Source: Hyphomonadaceae bacterium (GTDB taxonomy: Bacteria; Pseudomonadota; Alphaproteobacteria; Caulobacterales; Hyphomonadaceae). From it: DNA of 64,000 nucleotides. Position 1 is the first letter of the stretch; the number at the start of each line of letters is the position of its first letter. The stretch covers positions 62,001 through 126,000 of the forward strand of contig JANSYM010000006.1 of assembly GCA_024742355.1 (NCBI GenBank), in the 5' to 3' direction. The notes under the pieces are model-generated. The model saw only the letters and a list, made by a program, of their open reading frames with translations. It had not been told where the DNA came from and searched no databases. The position numbers and the translations under genes are program-made. Positions 9,502-18,551 of this stretch are shown one piece after another.

Positions 9502-11325
9502 TCAATCCTGATCTGCTTTCTCCGCTGCCTCATTGAGACGCGCTGTGCGAGCCCTTCTCTCTGACACGAGACGGTGCCGGTGACGCGCGTCCTCCGGAGT
9601 GGCAAAAGCCTCTCCAGAATTGCGGCCGGCCCCATCCGTACCTTCCGGGCGTGCATACTGTTCCAGGGCGATTAGCCATTCCCGTTCCTCTGGCCCTCCG
9701 CGGGCAATCTCTGGGGTGTCGGGATAAGTTGTTAGCAGTACTGCAGCGCGCGATTTTCCAAGGCTCTCTAAATGGTCACTGAGTCCCTTGCGGTCAACAC
9801 CTGTTTCTGCAGTATTTTCGCTGATCAGGGCGTCGCGAATGGCGGAAACGTCAGGATCTGGCAAATCTGCAACAGCCAGCGCCTCGAATCCGATCTCGGC
9901 CAGGTGGTGGTGGTCGACCGCCCGCACAATCAGGCCGAGCCCTCTGGTCTTGGCGGGCGCGCCGCCACGCAAGGAGGCATCCAGCGGCTTGCCGCCGCGT
10001 GGAGGCGGCCGACCATTGCTGCGCCCCGCTGATCGCATTTGCCAGAGATAATCCCGCATGCGCGCTTTCAACTCGCGTTCATAGGCCGACTTCACCGCGC
10101 CATGTTGAATTGCGCTCGCCGCCTGCATCAGCCTCTGCTCCAATCCGGCCTGACGCTCAGGTGTATCGACCAGCTCCGCATCGCGTTCCCGGCGCCACAA
10201 GACTTCAACCAGAGGCAGCGCGCCATCGAGCAATTTGCCCATCGCGCCCGGACCGCGCTCGCGAATGAGATCATCCGGATCCATGCCGTCCGAGAGAAGA
10301 CAGAAGAACACGCTGCGCCCAGGCTGCAGGCCCGGCAGAGCCCGTTCGATCGATCGGTATGCTGCACCGAGGCCAGCGCGGTCGCCGTCAAAACACAAGA
10401 CCGGTTCCGGTCCGGCACGCCACAACAGACCGAGTTGGTCCTCTGTCAGCGCCGTGCCGAGCGGCGCCACAGCATGGCCAAAGCCCGCCTCGCACAGCGC
10501 GATCACGTCCATATAGCCTTCACAAACGATGAGGCCGCCTTCCTCTGTACCGCCAAAGGCTTCGCGCGCCGCCTTGTAACGATAGAGGACGCGAGACTTG
10601 TGGAAGAGCGGTGTGTCAGACGAGTTCAGATATTTCGGTTTCGCATCCGGCTGCAGGGCGCGACCACCAAAAGCGATGACTTGTCCGCGTGCGTCCTCGA
10701 TCGGGAACATCAGGCGTCCCCGGAACCGGTCGTACGGGTCGCCGCCGCCATCCTTCTCTACCGCGAGGCCGGCCTCCACGATCTCGCTCTGGCTGAAGCC
10801 TTTTGATTTCAAATGCTCAAACGTCTCGCGCCAATCATCGGGCGAATAGCCGAGCCGGTACTTTCCCCATGTGTTCGGCTTGAGGCCACGGCCTTCCAGA
10901 TATGTCCGCGCCTCTGTGCCTTCGCTGGCGCGCAGTTTTTCTTCATAGAACACCGCCGCCGCTTCACACGCCGCAATCAGGCGCAGGCGGCGATCATATT
11001 GTTCCTGGCTTTCCGGGGTGGCTTTGGGCAACGCCATGCCGGCTTCGTCGGCCAGTTTTTCGATGGCCTCCATAAAAGACAGGCGCTCGGTTTCCATGAC
11101 GAATGAGATGACATCGCCGCCAATGCCGGACGAAAAGCATTTGAAGATCTTCTTCTGGTCGTTGACGTAGAAGCTCGGCGTCTTCTCATTGGTGAACGGC
11201 GACAGGCCAACCCATTCCTTGCCTTGCTTTTTCAGCTTCACCTTGCGCCCGATCACGTCTGACGGCCGAATACGGGCCTTCAACTCGTCGACAAAGCCTT
11301 CGGGAATGCGGATGGATGCGCTCAT
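9502..11325 (-). CDS. dnaG: DNA primase with degenerate zinc finger
   Basis: Synthesises RNA primers at the replication fork. From ATG 11325 (AGGA just upstream) the product is 607 residues; a longer reading frame to 11451 adds an unlikely N-terminus. The N-terminal domain aligns with the CHC2 zinc finger, but three of the four usual ligands are replaced: Ser42 for Cys, Thr45 for His, Ser66 for Cys, with only Cys63 kept. The TOPRIM domain is intact (IVCEGYMDVIAL and LCFDGDRAG). The C-terminal helicase-binding part is divergent. Similar loss of zinc ligands is, as I recall, seen in other alphaproteobacterial primases. Confidence 0.95.
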   Translation of the reverse strand: MSASIRIPEGFVDELKARIRPSDVIGRKVKLKKQGKEWVGLSPFTNEKTPSFYVNDQKKIFKCFSSGIGGDVISFVMETERLSFMEAIEKLADEAGMALPKATPESQEQYDRRLRLIAACEAAAVFYEEKLRASEGTEARTYLEGRGLKPNTWGKYRLGYSPDDWRETFEHLKSKGFSQSEIVEAGLAVEKDGGGDPYDRFRGRLMFPIEDARGQVIAFGGRALQPDAKPKYLNSSDTPLFHKSRVLYRYKAAREAFGGTEEGGLIVCEGYMDVIALCEAGFGHAVAPLGTALTEDQLGLLWRAGPEPVLCFDGDRAGLGAAYRSIERALPGLQPGRSVFFCLLSDGMDPDDLIRERGPGAMGKLLDGALPLVEVLWRRERDAELVDTPERQAGLEQRLMQAASAIQHGAVKSAYERELKARMRDYLWQMRSAGRSNGRPPPRGGKPLDASLRGGAPAKTRGLGLIVRAVDHHHLAEIGFEALAVADLPDPDVSAIRDALISENTAETGVDRKGLSDHLESLGKSRAAVLLTTYPDTPEIARGGPEEREWLIALEQYARPEGTDGAGRNSGEAFATPEDARHRHRLVSERRARTARLNEAAEKADQD

Positions 11326-11525
11326 CTGATTCCTATACCCCGTCCGGTGCGCGGCGCGAAGCGACCAGATTAAGAATTCACACGGCCAAAACCGCGATAT
11401 GACTCCGAATTCATACCCGGCGCGGGTCAATGTCACCCAAAAATACCACAAAAACCGCCTGATCGATCAAATTTCACCAAGCACAGAAACCGTATTCTAG
11501 CTTGCTCTGGGTAAGGTGGGATCTG

Positions 11526-12296
11526 GTGGAAAGACGTGTGAAACAGAACAACGAAATCCGATCTGTCCCGAGCGAACGCGAGTTTGCATCGAACCTGGTA
11601 ATGGTGGCTGCGATCATGCTCGTGATCGCGACCGCGATTGCTGTGGCCGCGACTTGGTACACGACGCGACATTATGAGCCGCAGATTCATCACCGCGCCT
11701 TGCGAACCGCCACCATATTGCCGCTCATCATCGTTCCGCTCTGCACATCTATTGTCGGCTATCAGAGCATCATGAACCACCGTCGCATGTTGCGAATCTT
11801 CAAGCTCGCGCACACAGATGAGATGACTCGCCTCGCCAATCGACGCGCGTTCATGCAGGAAGCGCGTCACCGGTTTGATACGGTTGATCTGGAATATCAG
11901 GGCCTGTCCATCTTCATCATCGATCTCGACCACTTCAAAAAGGTCAATGATGCTTACGGCCATGAGGCGGGCGACGAGGTGCTGATACACGCCTCACAGC
12001 AAATCGTGCAGGCGCTGCCCCAGGACGCCATGGTGGCACGCCTCGGCGGTGAGGAATTCTCGGTATTGCTGCCCTATACGGATATCGAGCAGATTTATCA
12101 TTATGCCGAAACCATCCGCCATCGGGTTGCTTCCAAACCTTGCGCCTATCTGGAGCACCGCATTCAGGTCTCGGCCAGTGTCGGGGTCGGCATTGCGCAT
12201 GCGCGCGACACGGTCCGCTCGGTCATGACGCGCGCAGATGATGCGCTCTATGACGCCAAGGATGAAGGCCGAAACCGGTTCGTGATTGCCGCTTAA
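11526..12296 (+). CDS. Membrane-anchored diguanylate cyclase (GGDEF domain)
   Basis: About 256 residues: two N-terminal transmembrane segments, then a GGDEF domain that makes cyclic di-GMP. The active-site loop reads RLGGEEF, and substrate-binding blocks HTDEMTRLANRRAF and DLDHFKKVNDAYGHEAGDEVL are intact, so it should be active. The usual RxxD inhibitory site before the active loop is absent (LPQD in this place). The start is uncertain: GTG 11526 follows an AAGGTGGG stretch, while TTG 11502 and GTG 11538 are alternatives. It is divergent from dnaG, and its stop interlocks by four bases with that of the convergent hydrolase gene. Confidence 0.9.
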   Translation: MERRVKQNNEIRSVPSEREFASNLVMVAAIMLVIATAIAVAATWYTTRHYEPQIHHRALRTATILPLIIVPLCTSIVGYQSIMNHRRMLRIFKLAHTDEMTRLANRRAFMQEARHRFDTVDLEYQGLSIFIIDLDHFKKVNDAYGHEAGDEVLIHASQQIVQALPQDAMVARLGGEEFSVLLPYTDIEQIYHYAETIRHRVASKPCAYLEHRIQVSASVGVGIAHARDTVRSVMTRADDALYDAKDEGRNRFVIAA

Positions 12297-13555
12297 GGCG
12301 CCTCAGCCGCGCTGACGTCGCCTTCAACCGACCCGGCATCCTCGCGCGCAAACCAGGCCGCGAGCCCTTTGTACATGTCATATGATTGATCATCGTGTTC
12401 ACGGACATAGCCCGCTGGCCAGGCGCTTGCGCGGGCGACGACAATATCATTATCGCGGTCGACATAGAGCGTCTGGCCATTTGCGCCCGAAGCGGTGAAC
12501 GTGCCATCGGCATAAGTCCACCAGTGCCACGCATAGCCACGATTGGGGTTTGGGTGCACTTCGCCGGGTTTGATATGCGCCTCGTCTGATACGGTCGCAC
12601 GCTCGACCCAGTCGACCGGCAGGATCTGCTCGCCATTCCAGACACCGCCTTGTTCGATGAACAGGCCGAACCGGGCCCAGTCGCGCAGCGCGGCATTGAA
12701 CATGGCGCCGCCAATTTCAGCACCCTCAGCCCCTGACCGGTCCAGGATCCAGCCCGCATCATGCTCCATACCCAGCGGCCGCCAGATCTTCTGTTCGAGG
12801 TACTCGGCTGCATTCATGCCGCTCACCCGACGGATCAATTCCAACAGCACCTGGCTCTCGGCGGTATTGTAATTGAACTTTGTGCCTGGTTCATTGTCGC
12901 GCTTGAAACCGATAGCAACATCATAAGCCGGTTCCTGGCCTGAGATGACGCTTTTGGTCATGAACTTGACCGTATCATCCATCTTGCCTTCCCACAGGCG
13001 TGGATCGTAGCGCACGCCGGATGACATTTGCAGCGCCTGCTTGATCGTGACGCCATCATACGCCGTGCCGGCCACTTCTGGCAGATATTTCGACAGTGGA
13101 TCATCAACGTTATCGATCTTGCCGTCGGCGACCGCGACGCCGACCAGCGTGGATGTGATTGACTTGACCAGCGACCAGGTTGTGAAACGCGTCCCGGCAT
13201 CTGCGCCGCGGCCATAGCTTTCGTGTACGACCCGGCCTTCATGCACGATGATCAGGCCGGAGGTTTCCATATCCGTGTACATATCGGCCAGCATTCGGGT
13301 TTCACCATCATGCTCATACGTGAAGCCTTCGAGGACGCCGTCAACGACCGGCAGCGGCGTCGATGCTTCCGGCCCCGAGACGGTGCGAGTCGGATAGAGC
13401 TCGCTGGCATTCTGGAAGAAATAATCACGATCGCCTTCAAACGCCTGCGCCCGCGCAATCACGTCATTTGGCGGTGGTACGAAGCGCGTGTACGCAAAAA
13501 TACCCGCTGCAGCGCCGATGATCAGTGCCGCAATGGCAATCAAGATCGATCTCAT
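12293..13555 (-). CDS. Class C beta-lactamase-like serine hydrolase
   Basis: A 420-residue protein of the beta-lactamase/DD-peptidase/esterase superfamily with one N-terminal membrane anchor (LIAIAALIIGAAAGIFA), so probably periplasmic. The SxxK active site is SLVK in TTWSLVKSITST; the second motif is the Tyr in KFNYNTAES; a third-motif-like GANGQ lies near the C-terminus. The layout resembles NylB-type hydrolases and esterases more than true lactamases, so substrate cannot be assigned. ATG 13555 (GGGAG upstream) is chosen over codons further upstream. It stands between dnaG and yqeY. Confidence 0.88.
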   Translation of the reverse strand: MRSILIAIAALIIGAAAGIFAYTRFVPPPNDVIARAQAFEGDRDYFFQNASELYPTRTVSGPEASTPLPVVDGVLEGFTYEHDGETRMLADMYTDMETSGLIIVHEGRVVHESYGRGADAGTRFTTWSLVKSITSTLVGVAVADGKIDNVDDPLSKYLPEVAGTAYDGVTIKQALQMSSGVRYDPRLWEGKMDDTVKFMTKSVISGQEPAYDVAIGFKRDNEPGTKFNYNTAESQVLLELIRRVSGMNAAEYLEQKIWRPLGMEHDAGWILDRSGAEGAEIGGAMFNAALRDWARFGLFIEQGGVWNGEQILPVDWVERATVSDEAHIKPGEVHPNPNRGYAWHWWTYADGTFTASGANGQTLYVDRDNDIVVARASAWPAGYVREHDDQSYDMYKGLAAWFAREDAGSVEGDVSAAEAP

Positions 13556-13609
13556 GACAAGTCTCCCGCGTCTTTGGCGGAAGAAATGCACTCAATTTTG
13601 CGGATTCGT

Positions 13610-14098
13610 CTAGCCTATCGCCGCGCGAACAGCCTTGCTGGCGGGACCACACTCGATCCGGCCGGGATATTTCCGCCTGAGGGCAGTCATGCAGCGACCA
13701 ACGTCTTTGAGCTTGCGCGCTTGCAATTGCGTGACGACTTCAGCCGCAGCTGATTTCAGGGCGTCCCCCGAGAGAGGCTCGGGCAGGAAGCTCATGATGA
13801 CTTCGAGTTCTTCGCGTTCGCGTTCGGCATCGGCAATGCGGCCAGCATCGTCGAACTGTTTAATCGATTTCTCGCGCTGCTCGGCCATTGTCTCGAGCAA
13901 GGATTCGATCACTTCATTATCACACCCGGAGCATTCGCCGCGTTTGCGCGCGATCACATCGCGGTCATCCATGGCACACTTGATCAACCGCAAGGTTTGC
14001 GCCTCAACCCCGCACGAATCCTCGGATTCAGCCAGATTCAAGGCCGCATCGATGCGGTTACGAAGTGTGATTTGGATGGTTTGATCCATCTGACCCAT
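13610..14098 (-). CDS. GatB/YqeY domain-containing protein
   Basis: A 162-residue YqeY-like protein, related to the tRNA-binding tail of GatB amidotransferase; in vivo role unknown. The family core is clear: [10 protein letters not shown] at the N-terminus, [17 protein letters not shown], a central charged helix, [15 protein letters not shown] and a helical tail. It has more cysteines than usual (ECSGCDN near residue 55). GAGG eight bases upstream supports ATG 14098. It is divergent from carA, the typical alphaproteobacterial arrangement. Confidence 0.88.
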   Translation of the reverse strand: MGQMDQTIQITLRNRIDAALNLAESEDSCGVEAQTLRLIKCAMDDRDVIARKRGECSGCDNEVIESLLETMAEQREKSIKQFDDAGRIADAEREREELEVIMSFLPEPLSGDALKSAAAEVVTQLQARKLKDVGRCMTALRRKYPGRIECGPASKAVRAAIG

Positions 14099-14139
14099 TA
14101 TTGACGCCTCAAAAGCCTCATTTTATGCGCCGAATCCGC

Positions 14140-14169
14140 TTGACGGTTCGGCCCGCAACACTCTATCAG
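14140..14169 (+). promoter_or_regulatory. Possible sigma-70 promoter for carA
   Basis: TTGACG at 14140-14145 and TATCAG at 14164-14169, separated by 18 bases, lie in the divergent yqeY/carA interval about 75 bases before the carA start. The -10 match is only moderate. Confidence 0.35.
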
Positions 14170-14244
14170 CCACCCGTTTGCCCAAAAAACATTAAGGCAA
14201 AGTGGACCTCAAGAGTCCAGCGAAGTCGCGGAGATAAGCGTAAG

Positions 14245-15414
14245 ATGGACAAAAATCAATCCAACTTTGCCAGCCAGGCCAGTGGTGCCCTCGCTTTGGC
14301 GGATGGGACAATATTCCTGGGAATCGGCTCCGGCGCCGTCGGCACAGCGGTTGGAGAGCTCTGTTTCAACACGGCAATGACCGGATATCAGGAGATTCTT
14401 ACCGATCCGTCATATGCGAAGCAGGTGGTGCTTTTCACCTTTCCGCACATCGGAAATGTCGGCGCGAATCCCGAAGATCACGAAGAATCGAGTGAAAACG
14501 CTGCTACTGCTGCAGTCGGAACGGTATTTCGCGACGCCATCACGCCCCCCTCAAACTGGCGCGCAGACGATCATTTTGACGCCTGGCTCGCGAGAAAGGG
14601 CATTGTCGGCCTGTCCGGCGTCGATACGCGCGCTCTGACACGCCTCATTCGCGAAAAAGGGATGCAGAAATGCGCCGTCCAGTACGCGCCCGACGGCAAT
14701 ATCGACACGGATGCGCTTGTTGCAGCGGCTCAGGCCTGGGACGGCCTGGAAGCCGCTGATCTCGCGGCAAATGTCGATGCCGATGCTGATTATGCCCATT
14801 CCGAGCGATTGTGGGACCTGGAGTCGGGATTTGCCGGAGATAGTACCGGCGAAAAACACGTCGTCGTTGTCGATTTTGGCGTCAAAAAGAACATCTTGCG
14901 CAATCTTGCTGAAGTCGGCATGCGCGCGACCGTGGTGAATGGCGACACGGCCTTCGAAACGATTGCAGCGCTCAATCCGGATGGCGTCGTGCTGTCAAAC
15001 GGCCCCGGCGATCCGGCGGCGACATTTGACCGTGCCGGCCCGATGCTGAAAGCCCTGGTCGACAGCGGCCTGCCCCTGCTCGGCATCTGCCTTGGACACC
15101 AATTGCTGGCCCTGACGCTCGGCGCGAAGACGATGAAGATGGACCAGGGTCATCACGGCGCCAATCACCCGGTGAAGGATCTTGAAACCGGCAAAGTTGA
15201 GATCGTCTCGATGAATCATGGCTTTACGGTCGACGTCGCCAGTCTGCCCGACGGGGTTGAGGAGAGCCATCGCTCGCTGTTTGACGGCACCAATTCCGGA
15301 CTGAAAGTTGCCGGCAAGCCCATCATATCCGTCCAGCATCACCCGGAAGCCAGCCCCGGCCCGCAGGACAGTTTCTATCTGTTCCAGCGTTTTGCTGATC
15401 TGATACAGGTCTAG
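14245..15414 (+). CDS. carA: Carbamoyl-phosphate synthase small subunit
   Basis: Glutaminase subunit that supplies ammonia to CarB for carbamoyl phosphate used in pyrimidine and arginine synthesis. The 389-residue product has the CPSase small N-terminal domain (GEICFNT-like [15 protein letters not shown]) and a class I glutamine amidotransferase domain with nucleophile motif GICLGHQ and the His-Glu pair in [13 protein letters not shown] 14245 with GGAG upstream is favoured over in-frame codons from 14101. carB is not in the window. Its stop interlocks with the convergent TetR gene by four bases. Confidence 0.97.
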   Translation: MDKNQSNFASQASGALALADGTIFLGIGSGAVGTAVGELCFNTAMTGYQEILTDPSYAKQVVLFTFPHIGNVGANPEDHEESSENAATAAVGTVFRDAITPPSNWRADDHFDAWLARKGIVGLSGVDTRALTRLIREKGMQKCAVQYAPDGNIDTDALVAAAQAWDGLEAADLAANVDADADYAHSERLWDLESGFAGDSTGEKHVVVVDFGVKKNILRNLAEVGMRATVVNGDTAFETIAALNPDGVVLSNGPGDPAATFDRAGPMLKALVDSGLPLLGICLGHQLLALTLGAKTMKMDQGHHGANHPVKDLETGKVEIVSMNHGFTVDVASLPDGVEESHRSLFDGTNSGLKVAGKPIISVQHHPEASPGPQDSFYLFQRFADLIQV

Positions 15415-16001
15415 CGCAGGCTCTTCACCATCGTCTCAAAGGCTTTGTGGAAACGCTCAGCCGAGGTGCCGTCCGTATCCCGCAGCAATGCGAAACCGGC
15501 GCCGTTGAGTGCGCTTTGCAGCATGATCGCGATGGGTTCCACATTCTCGGGCGCGACCAGGCCTTTCTTGGACAGGTAACGCACACCGGCTGTGACGTTC
15601 TGGATGCCCAGATCATGGTCGCTTTCATACCAGCCCTTCAAACCCAGGACAGCGGGCCCGTCGATCAGGACGATTTGCTGGAAATCCTGGCGTGCCACAT
15701 ATTTCAGATAGGTACGTGAGCCGGCCATGAAGGCCGCGTAAGGATCGGTCAGACTGCGCGCAGCAATTGCGGCCTCACGCGCTTCATTGTCCATTTCCAC
15801 CTGCAGCCGCGTCCACACCTCGCGAAACAACGCATCCTTGGATTTGAAATGATGAAACAGCGCGCCCTTGGTGATCCCGAGATCCGCGCAGATATCGCTG
15901 ATCGACGTGTCCGCATAGCCGCGCTCGCCATACAGACGTGCGGCCGCGTCGAGCAATCGCTCGTGTGTTTTTTCCGCATCAGCTTTCGATCTTCGTGCCA
16001 T
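15411..16001 (-). CDS. TetR/AcrR family transcriptional regulator
   Basis: A 196-residue repressor-type protein. The N-terminal helix-turn-helix is typical: [28 protein letters not shown]. The C-terminal ligand-binding domain has no clear assignment. ATG 16001 is preferred to the adjacent GTG 16004. A 17-base perfect inverted repeat of TetR-operator type lies about 28 bases upstream, so autoregulation is likely. No efflux pump or enzyme gene is divergently linked; only a short terminator-ended interval faces it. Confidence 0.92.
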   Translation of the reverse strand: MARRSKADAEKTHERLLDAAARLYGERGYADTSISDICADLGITKGALFHHFKSKDALFREVWTRLQVEMDNEAREAAIAARSLTDPYAAFMAGSRTYLKYVARQDFQQIVLIDGPAVLGLKGWYESDHDLGIQNVTAGVRYLSKKGLVAPENVEPIAIMLQSALNGAGFALLRDTDGTSAERFHKAFETMVKSLR

Positions 16002-16028
16002 CACCCAGCCGCCAGCAATTGACGTTTA

Positions 16029-16045
16029 ACATACCGGTGGTATGT
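16029..16045. promoter_or_regulatory. Perfect inverted repeat, probable TetR operator
   Basis: ACATACC / GGTATGT with a three-base centre, just upstream of the TetR gene. The sequence and length match the style of AcrR/TetR-family operators, and its position suits autorepression and control of a divergent transcript. Confidence 0.75.
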
Positions 16046-16049
16046 ATAT

Positions 16050-16070
16050 GTTGTACAACGCTTGTACAAC
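16050..16070. repeat. Tandem palindromes TTGTACAAC
   Basis: Two copies of TTGTACAAC start at 16051 and 16062, eleven bases (about one helical turn) apart; each contains the palindrome TTGTACAA. They adjoin the TetR operator and could be a second regulator site. Confidence 0.6.
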
Positions 16071-16142
16071 AGGCGATCGGTCTTGCCGGCACGTACATTT
16101 TGAGTTCGTGAGTCGTGGGGACGTAACGCGGACCTGAGAGAA

Positions 16143-16173
16143 GGCCAGATCGGAGTTTCCGGTCTGGCCTTTT
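16143..16173. terminator. Probable bidirectional terminator
   Basis: Stem GGCCAGATCGG (16143-16153) / CCGGTCTGGCC (16159-16169) with one wobble pair and a five-base loop. On the plus strand it is followed by TTTT; on the minus strand by TTCTCTC. It lies 25 bases past the stop of the minus-strand LolA-like gene, which it may serve, and it would also end any plus-strand transcript from the TetR operator region. Confidence 0.7.
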
Positions 16174-16197
16174 CGCATGTCGAATGGGCGCGGCTGA

Positions 16198-17070
16198 TTA
16201 TCGTTCTTCTTCCTCATCCTCGGCATCATCCAGGCGGAACAGCCGCGGATCGATCCGGACATTGGTTTCGACATCCAGCAGGTCGACGACGGTGGTTTGC
16301 AGATTGCCATCCATGGTCAGCCAGCCCAGCAGGTCATAGCTCGCCGCATCAAAGATCATCGTGAGCGTGCCTTCGAGCTCTCCGGTCGCGTCGCTGACGC
16401 GAACGCCGACCCGTTCTTCATTGCGCATCACACTGAGGACATCGACATCATCATCAAACCGCAAATCGGTCGACAGGATCAATCCCAGCGGCGTCGCACC
16501 AATCGGCACGCGGTCCACCGTTTCCAATTCACTGTCTTCCATCGCCACGGTGGTGCCGTTTGAAACGATGAGGATCGGAGTCGGATCATGATAATCAAAG
16601 CGCATGCGTCCGGGGCGATTGAGTGCAAATGTCCCGGTCGTGATGGACCCATCTGCATTGGTCTGGACGAAATTGCCTTGCGCTGTCCGTGCCGATGACA
16701 AGGCGTCGCTTACCTGATCGAGAATGGCAGGCCAATCAGCCTCAGCCACCTGATTAGTCTGTGCGGCGGGCGCTTCCGGCTCGGACGAGGCCGGTTCGAC
16801 CTCAGATGCAGGTATGGAGTCCTCGACCATCGAACGGGTTTCCGTCTCTACCGGATCCTGAACCGGCTCGCCGGCGGGCTCGGGCTCTATCTCAGGGATC
16901 GATACGGCGGGCGCCTCGTCAACGACATCCGTCGAAGCGGCATCCGCCTCTTCAGCCACGGTCACCTCGACCGCGGGCTGAGACTCTTCAATCACCGCCT
17001 GCAGGTTAAGCTGCAATTGCGGGCCAATCACCATGGCCAGGGCAATCGTGGAAATCGCGGCTGATAACAT
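16198..17070 (-). CDS. LolA-like outer-membrane lipoprotein carrier with acidic extension
   Basis: A 290-residue exported protein. After a signal-like segment (MLSAAISTIALAMVIG) comes a low-complexity Glu/Pro/Ala/Val-rich stretch to about residue 110, then a LolA-like half-barrel domain: SDALSSARTAQGNFVQ, GTFALNRPGRMRFDY, SNGTTVAMEDSE, and TPLGLILSTDLRF. LolA ferries lipoproteins across the periplasm. The long acidic linker and an acidic C-terminal tail (DDAEDEEEER) are not part of classical LolA, so it may be a LolA-related protein of other function. AGGAG seven bases before ATG 17070 fixes the start. Confidence 0.8.
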   Translation of the reverse strand: MLSAAISTIALAMVIGPQLQLNLQAVIEESQPAVEVTVAEEADAASTDVVDEAPAVSIPEIEPEPAGEPVQDPVETETRSMVEDSIPASEVEPASSEPEAPAAQTNQVAEADWPAILDQVSDALSSARTAQGNFVQTNADGSITTGTFALNRPGRMRFDYHDPTPILIVSNGTTVAMEDSELETVDRVPIGATPLGLILSTDLRFDDDVDVLSVMRNEERVGVRVSDATGELEGTLTMIFDAASYDLLGWLTMDGNLQTTVVDLLDVETNVRIDPRLFRLDDAEDEEEER

Positions 17071-17194
17071 CGGGACACTCCTGTTTGAGCGTCTGACATA
17101 AGCGGTCTTCCGCAACAAAAACAGGGCTGAATCTGGGCATTTTAGCCCGCTTTCGTTGCCCGGCGTTCAGGTGCCCGAATAACCCTTGGCCACT

Positions 17195-17572
17195 TCAATC
17201 CGCGTGCACGCGGTCCACTTCGGTCACGATATAGGTGAGCGGATCTTCGCCGTGCGAGGCAATGGTGACATATTCGCCCGGTCGGAAGACATGGTCACCA
17301 AGGCGATAGCCCCCTTCGTCCGGTCCTTCTTCATCTTCGTCATAATGGAATCGCCATTGATTGCCGCGATGCGTCAGCAAGCCATCTGCCTGCTCCGCCG
17401 GGTCCGGATGAAACCGATCCACGGTGCATTTCGAACGCAAGGCGCGCCAAAGCTCGAGGTCGATCTTCCCGCGCGCATCCAGCGGCGCCACGACAACATA
17501 ACCTTGCTGGTCATCGCCGCCAGGGATTCCCGGATTGCGGGCCAGTCTCAACACTATTCTCTTCAAAGGCAT
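17195..17572 (-). CDS. Unknown 125-residue protein
   Basis: I do not recognise this protein. It has no signal peptide or membrane segment. It begins MPLKRIVLRLARNPG and contains an acidic patch (YDEDEEGPDEGG) followed by YRLGDHVFRPGEYVTIASHG, a mostly beta-strand region. ATG 17572 with GGGGAG upstream is favoured over 17626, which would overlap the preceding gene. It follows the universal stress protein gene by 16 bases and is probably co-transcribed with it. Confidence 0.7.
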   Translation of the reverse strand: MPLKRIVLRLARNPGIPGGDDQQGYVVVAPLDARGKIDLELWRALRSKCTVDRFHPDPAEQADGLLTHRGNQWRFHYDEDEEGPDEGGYRLGDHVFRPGEYVTIASHGEDPLTYIVTEVDRVHAD

Positions 17573-17588
17573 GATCTGGTCTCCCCTT

Positions 17589-18425
17589 CTAATGTGCCAA
17601 CGCGAGCGCGGGGCCGTCATCGGCATTCATCAACGCGCGACTGGTGCCACCAAACAACATCTGTCCGATGCGGCTGTGTCCGTAGGCGCCCATGACGATC
17701 AGGCCCGCCTCGTGTTTCTTCGCGAGGCCCAGGAGCCCCTCTGAGATCTTACCGCTAAAGGTCTCGGTCTTTGTACTCACACGTTGATCGTGCAGCCACT
17801 CCGCCAGCGCCTCGGGCGACGTGGTTTCAGGCGCGCCGCCAAGTTCGCGATCCTTGTCGGGATTGTGCGCAATAACGGCGTGCTCAAGCGACTGAATGAG
17901 TGGCAGGTGCGCCCGCACAGCACGCATGGCGCGCGGACTTGCATCCCAGGCGATAATCGCCGGGCCAGCGATTTTGCCCGATGATGCGGCCAGCACTGCC
18001 GGCAATCTTTCTTCCATCAGACTGTATTCGAAGACCGGATTGAGCGCGTGCCCCGACCGCGCCGCTTCGCGCGGAAACACAGTTGCATCGCTCAGGATGG
18101 CATGGTTCGCCACCAGCGACTGCACGTGCCCGGTTTCGTGATTGAGGTCCGCTTGCAACCAGCTGCCCGCCTTCGATACCTCGTTTTTGAATGCGGTATC
18201 AAAATCCTTGCGCAACGATGTCTGCGCGTCCGAGACCGCGCTGACACCCGAGCCGCCGGCCATTACCGCTTCGGCAGAGACAAAATACATCGCTGTATTG
18301 GCCGGGTCCGGCATGGCCAGCAGGCCGTCGAGCCTGGCGCCAAGCTGTTTTGCCAGCGTAATTGAGGTCTCAAGTTGTGGGCCACAGCGATCCACCTCGC
18401 CGCCCAGAACGCACAGAACTGCCAT
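17589..18425 (-). CDS. Universal stress protein (tandem UspA domains)
   Basis: A 278-residue protein of the UspA superfamily. The C-terminal domain has the ATP-binding pattern: GLIVMGAYGHSRIGQMLFGG fits G-x2-G-x9-G. The N-terminal half is a diverged second domain without that motif. AAGGAG precedes ATG 18425; a longer frame to 18536 is unlikely. Such proteins bind nucleotides and aid stress survival; no specific partner is indicated. Confidence 0.88.
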   Translation of the reverse strand: MAVLCVLGGEVDRCGPQLETSITLAKQLGARLDGLLAMPDPANTAMYFVSAEAVMAGGSGVSAVSDAQTSLRKDFDTAFKNEVSKAGSWLQADLNHETGHVQSLVANHAILSDATVFPREAARSGHALNPVFEYSLMEERLPAVLAASSGKIAGPAIIAWDASPRAMRAVRAHLPLIQSLEHAVIAHNPDKDRELGGAPETTSPEALAEWLHDQRVSTKTETFSGKISEGLLGLAKKHEAGLIVMGAYGHSRIGQMLFGGTSRALMNADDGPALALAH

Positions 18426-18529
18426 AGTTTCGCTCCTTTTCCTCTCTTGAATCAGGTAGGAACGCGCCGGAATGGGCGAAATAGGGGAATATACTGACAT
18501 CTCGCCAACGGATCTGATGATCCACAACG

Positions 18530-18551
18530 TTTCCAATAATTCACTTGGAAA
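18530..18551. promoter_or_regulatory. Inverted repeat upstream of the OmpA-type lipoprotein
   Basis: TTTCCAA (18530-18536) and TTGGAAA (18545-18551) are a perfect 7-base inverted repeat with an 8-base spacer, in the divergent interval between the stress protein and the OmpA-type gene. It may be a regulator site; a weak hairpin is the alternative. Confidence 0.45.

Noticed and set aside
8146-9564. Plus-strand open frame of 472 codons opposite rpoD
   Set aside because: It is antisense to a complete rpoD with clear domains, has no family features, and arises from the codon bias of a GC-rich gene.
16042-16140. Possible 32-codon plus-strand peptide after the TetR operator
   Set aside because: No ribosome site and no recognisable peptide features; a noncoding transcript or plain intergenic sequence is more likely.
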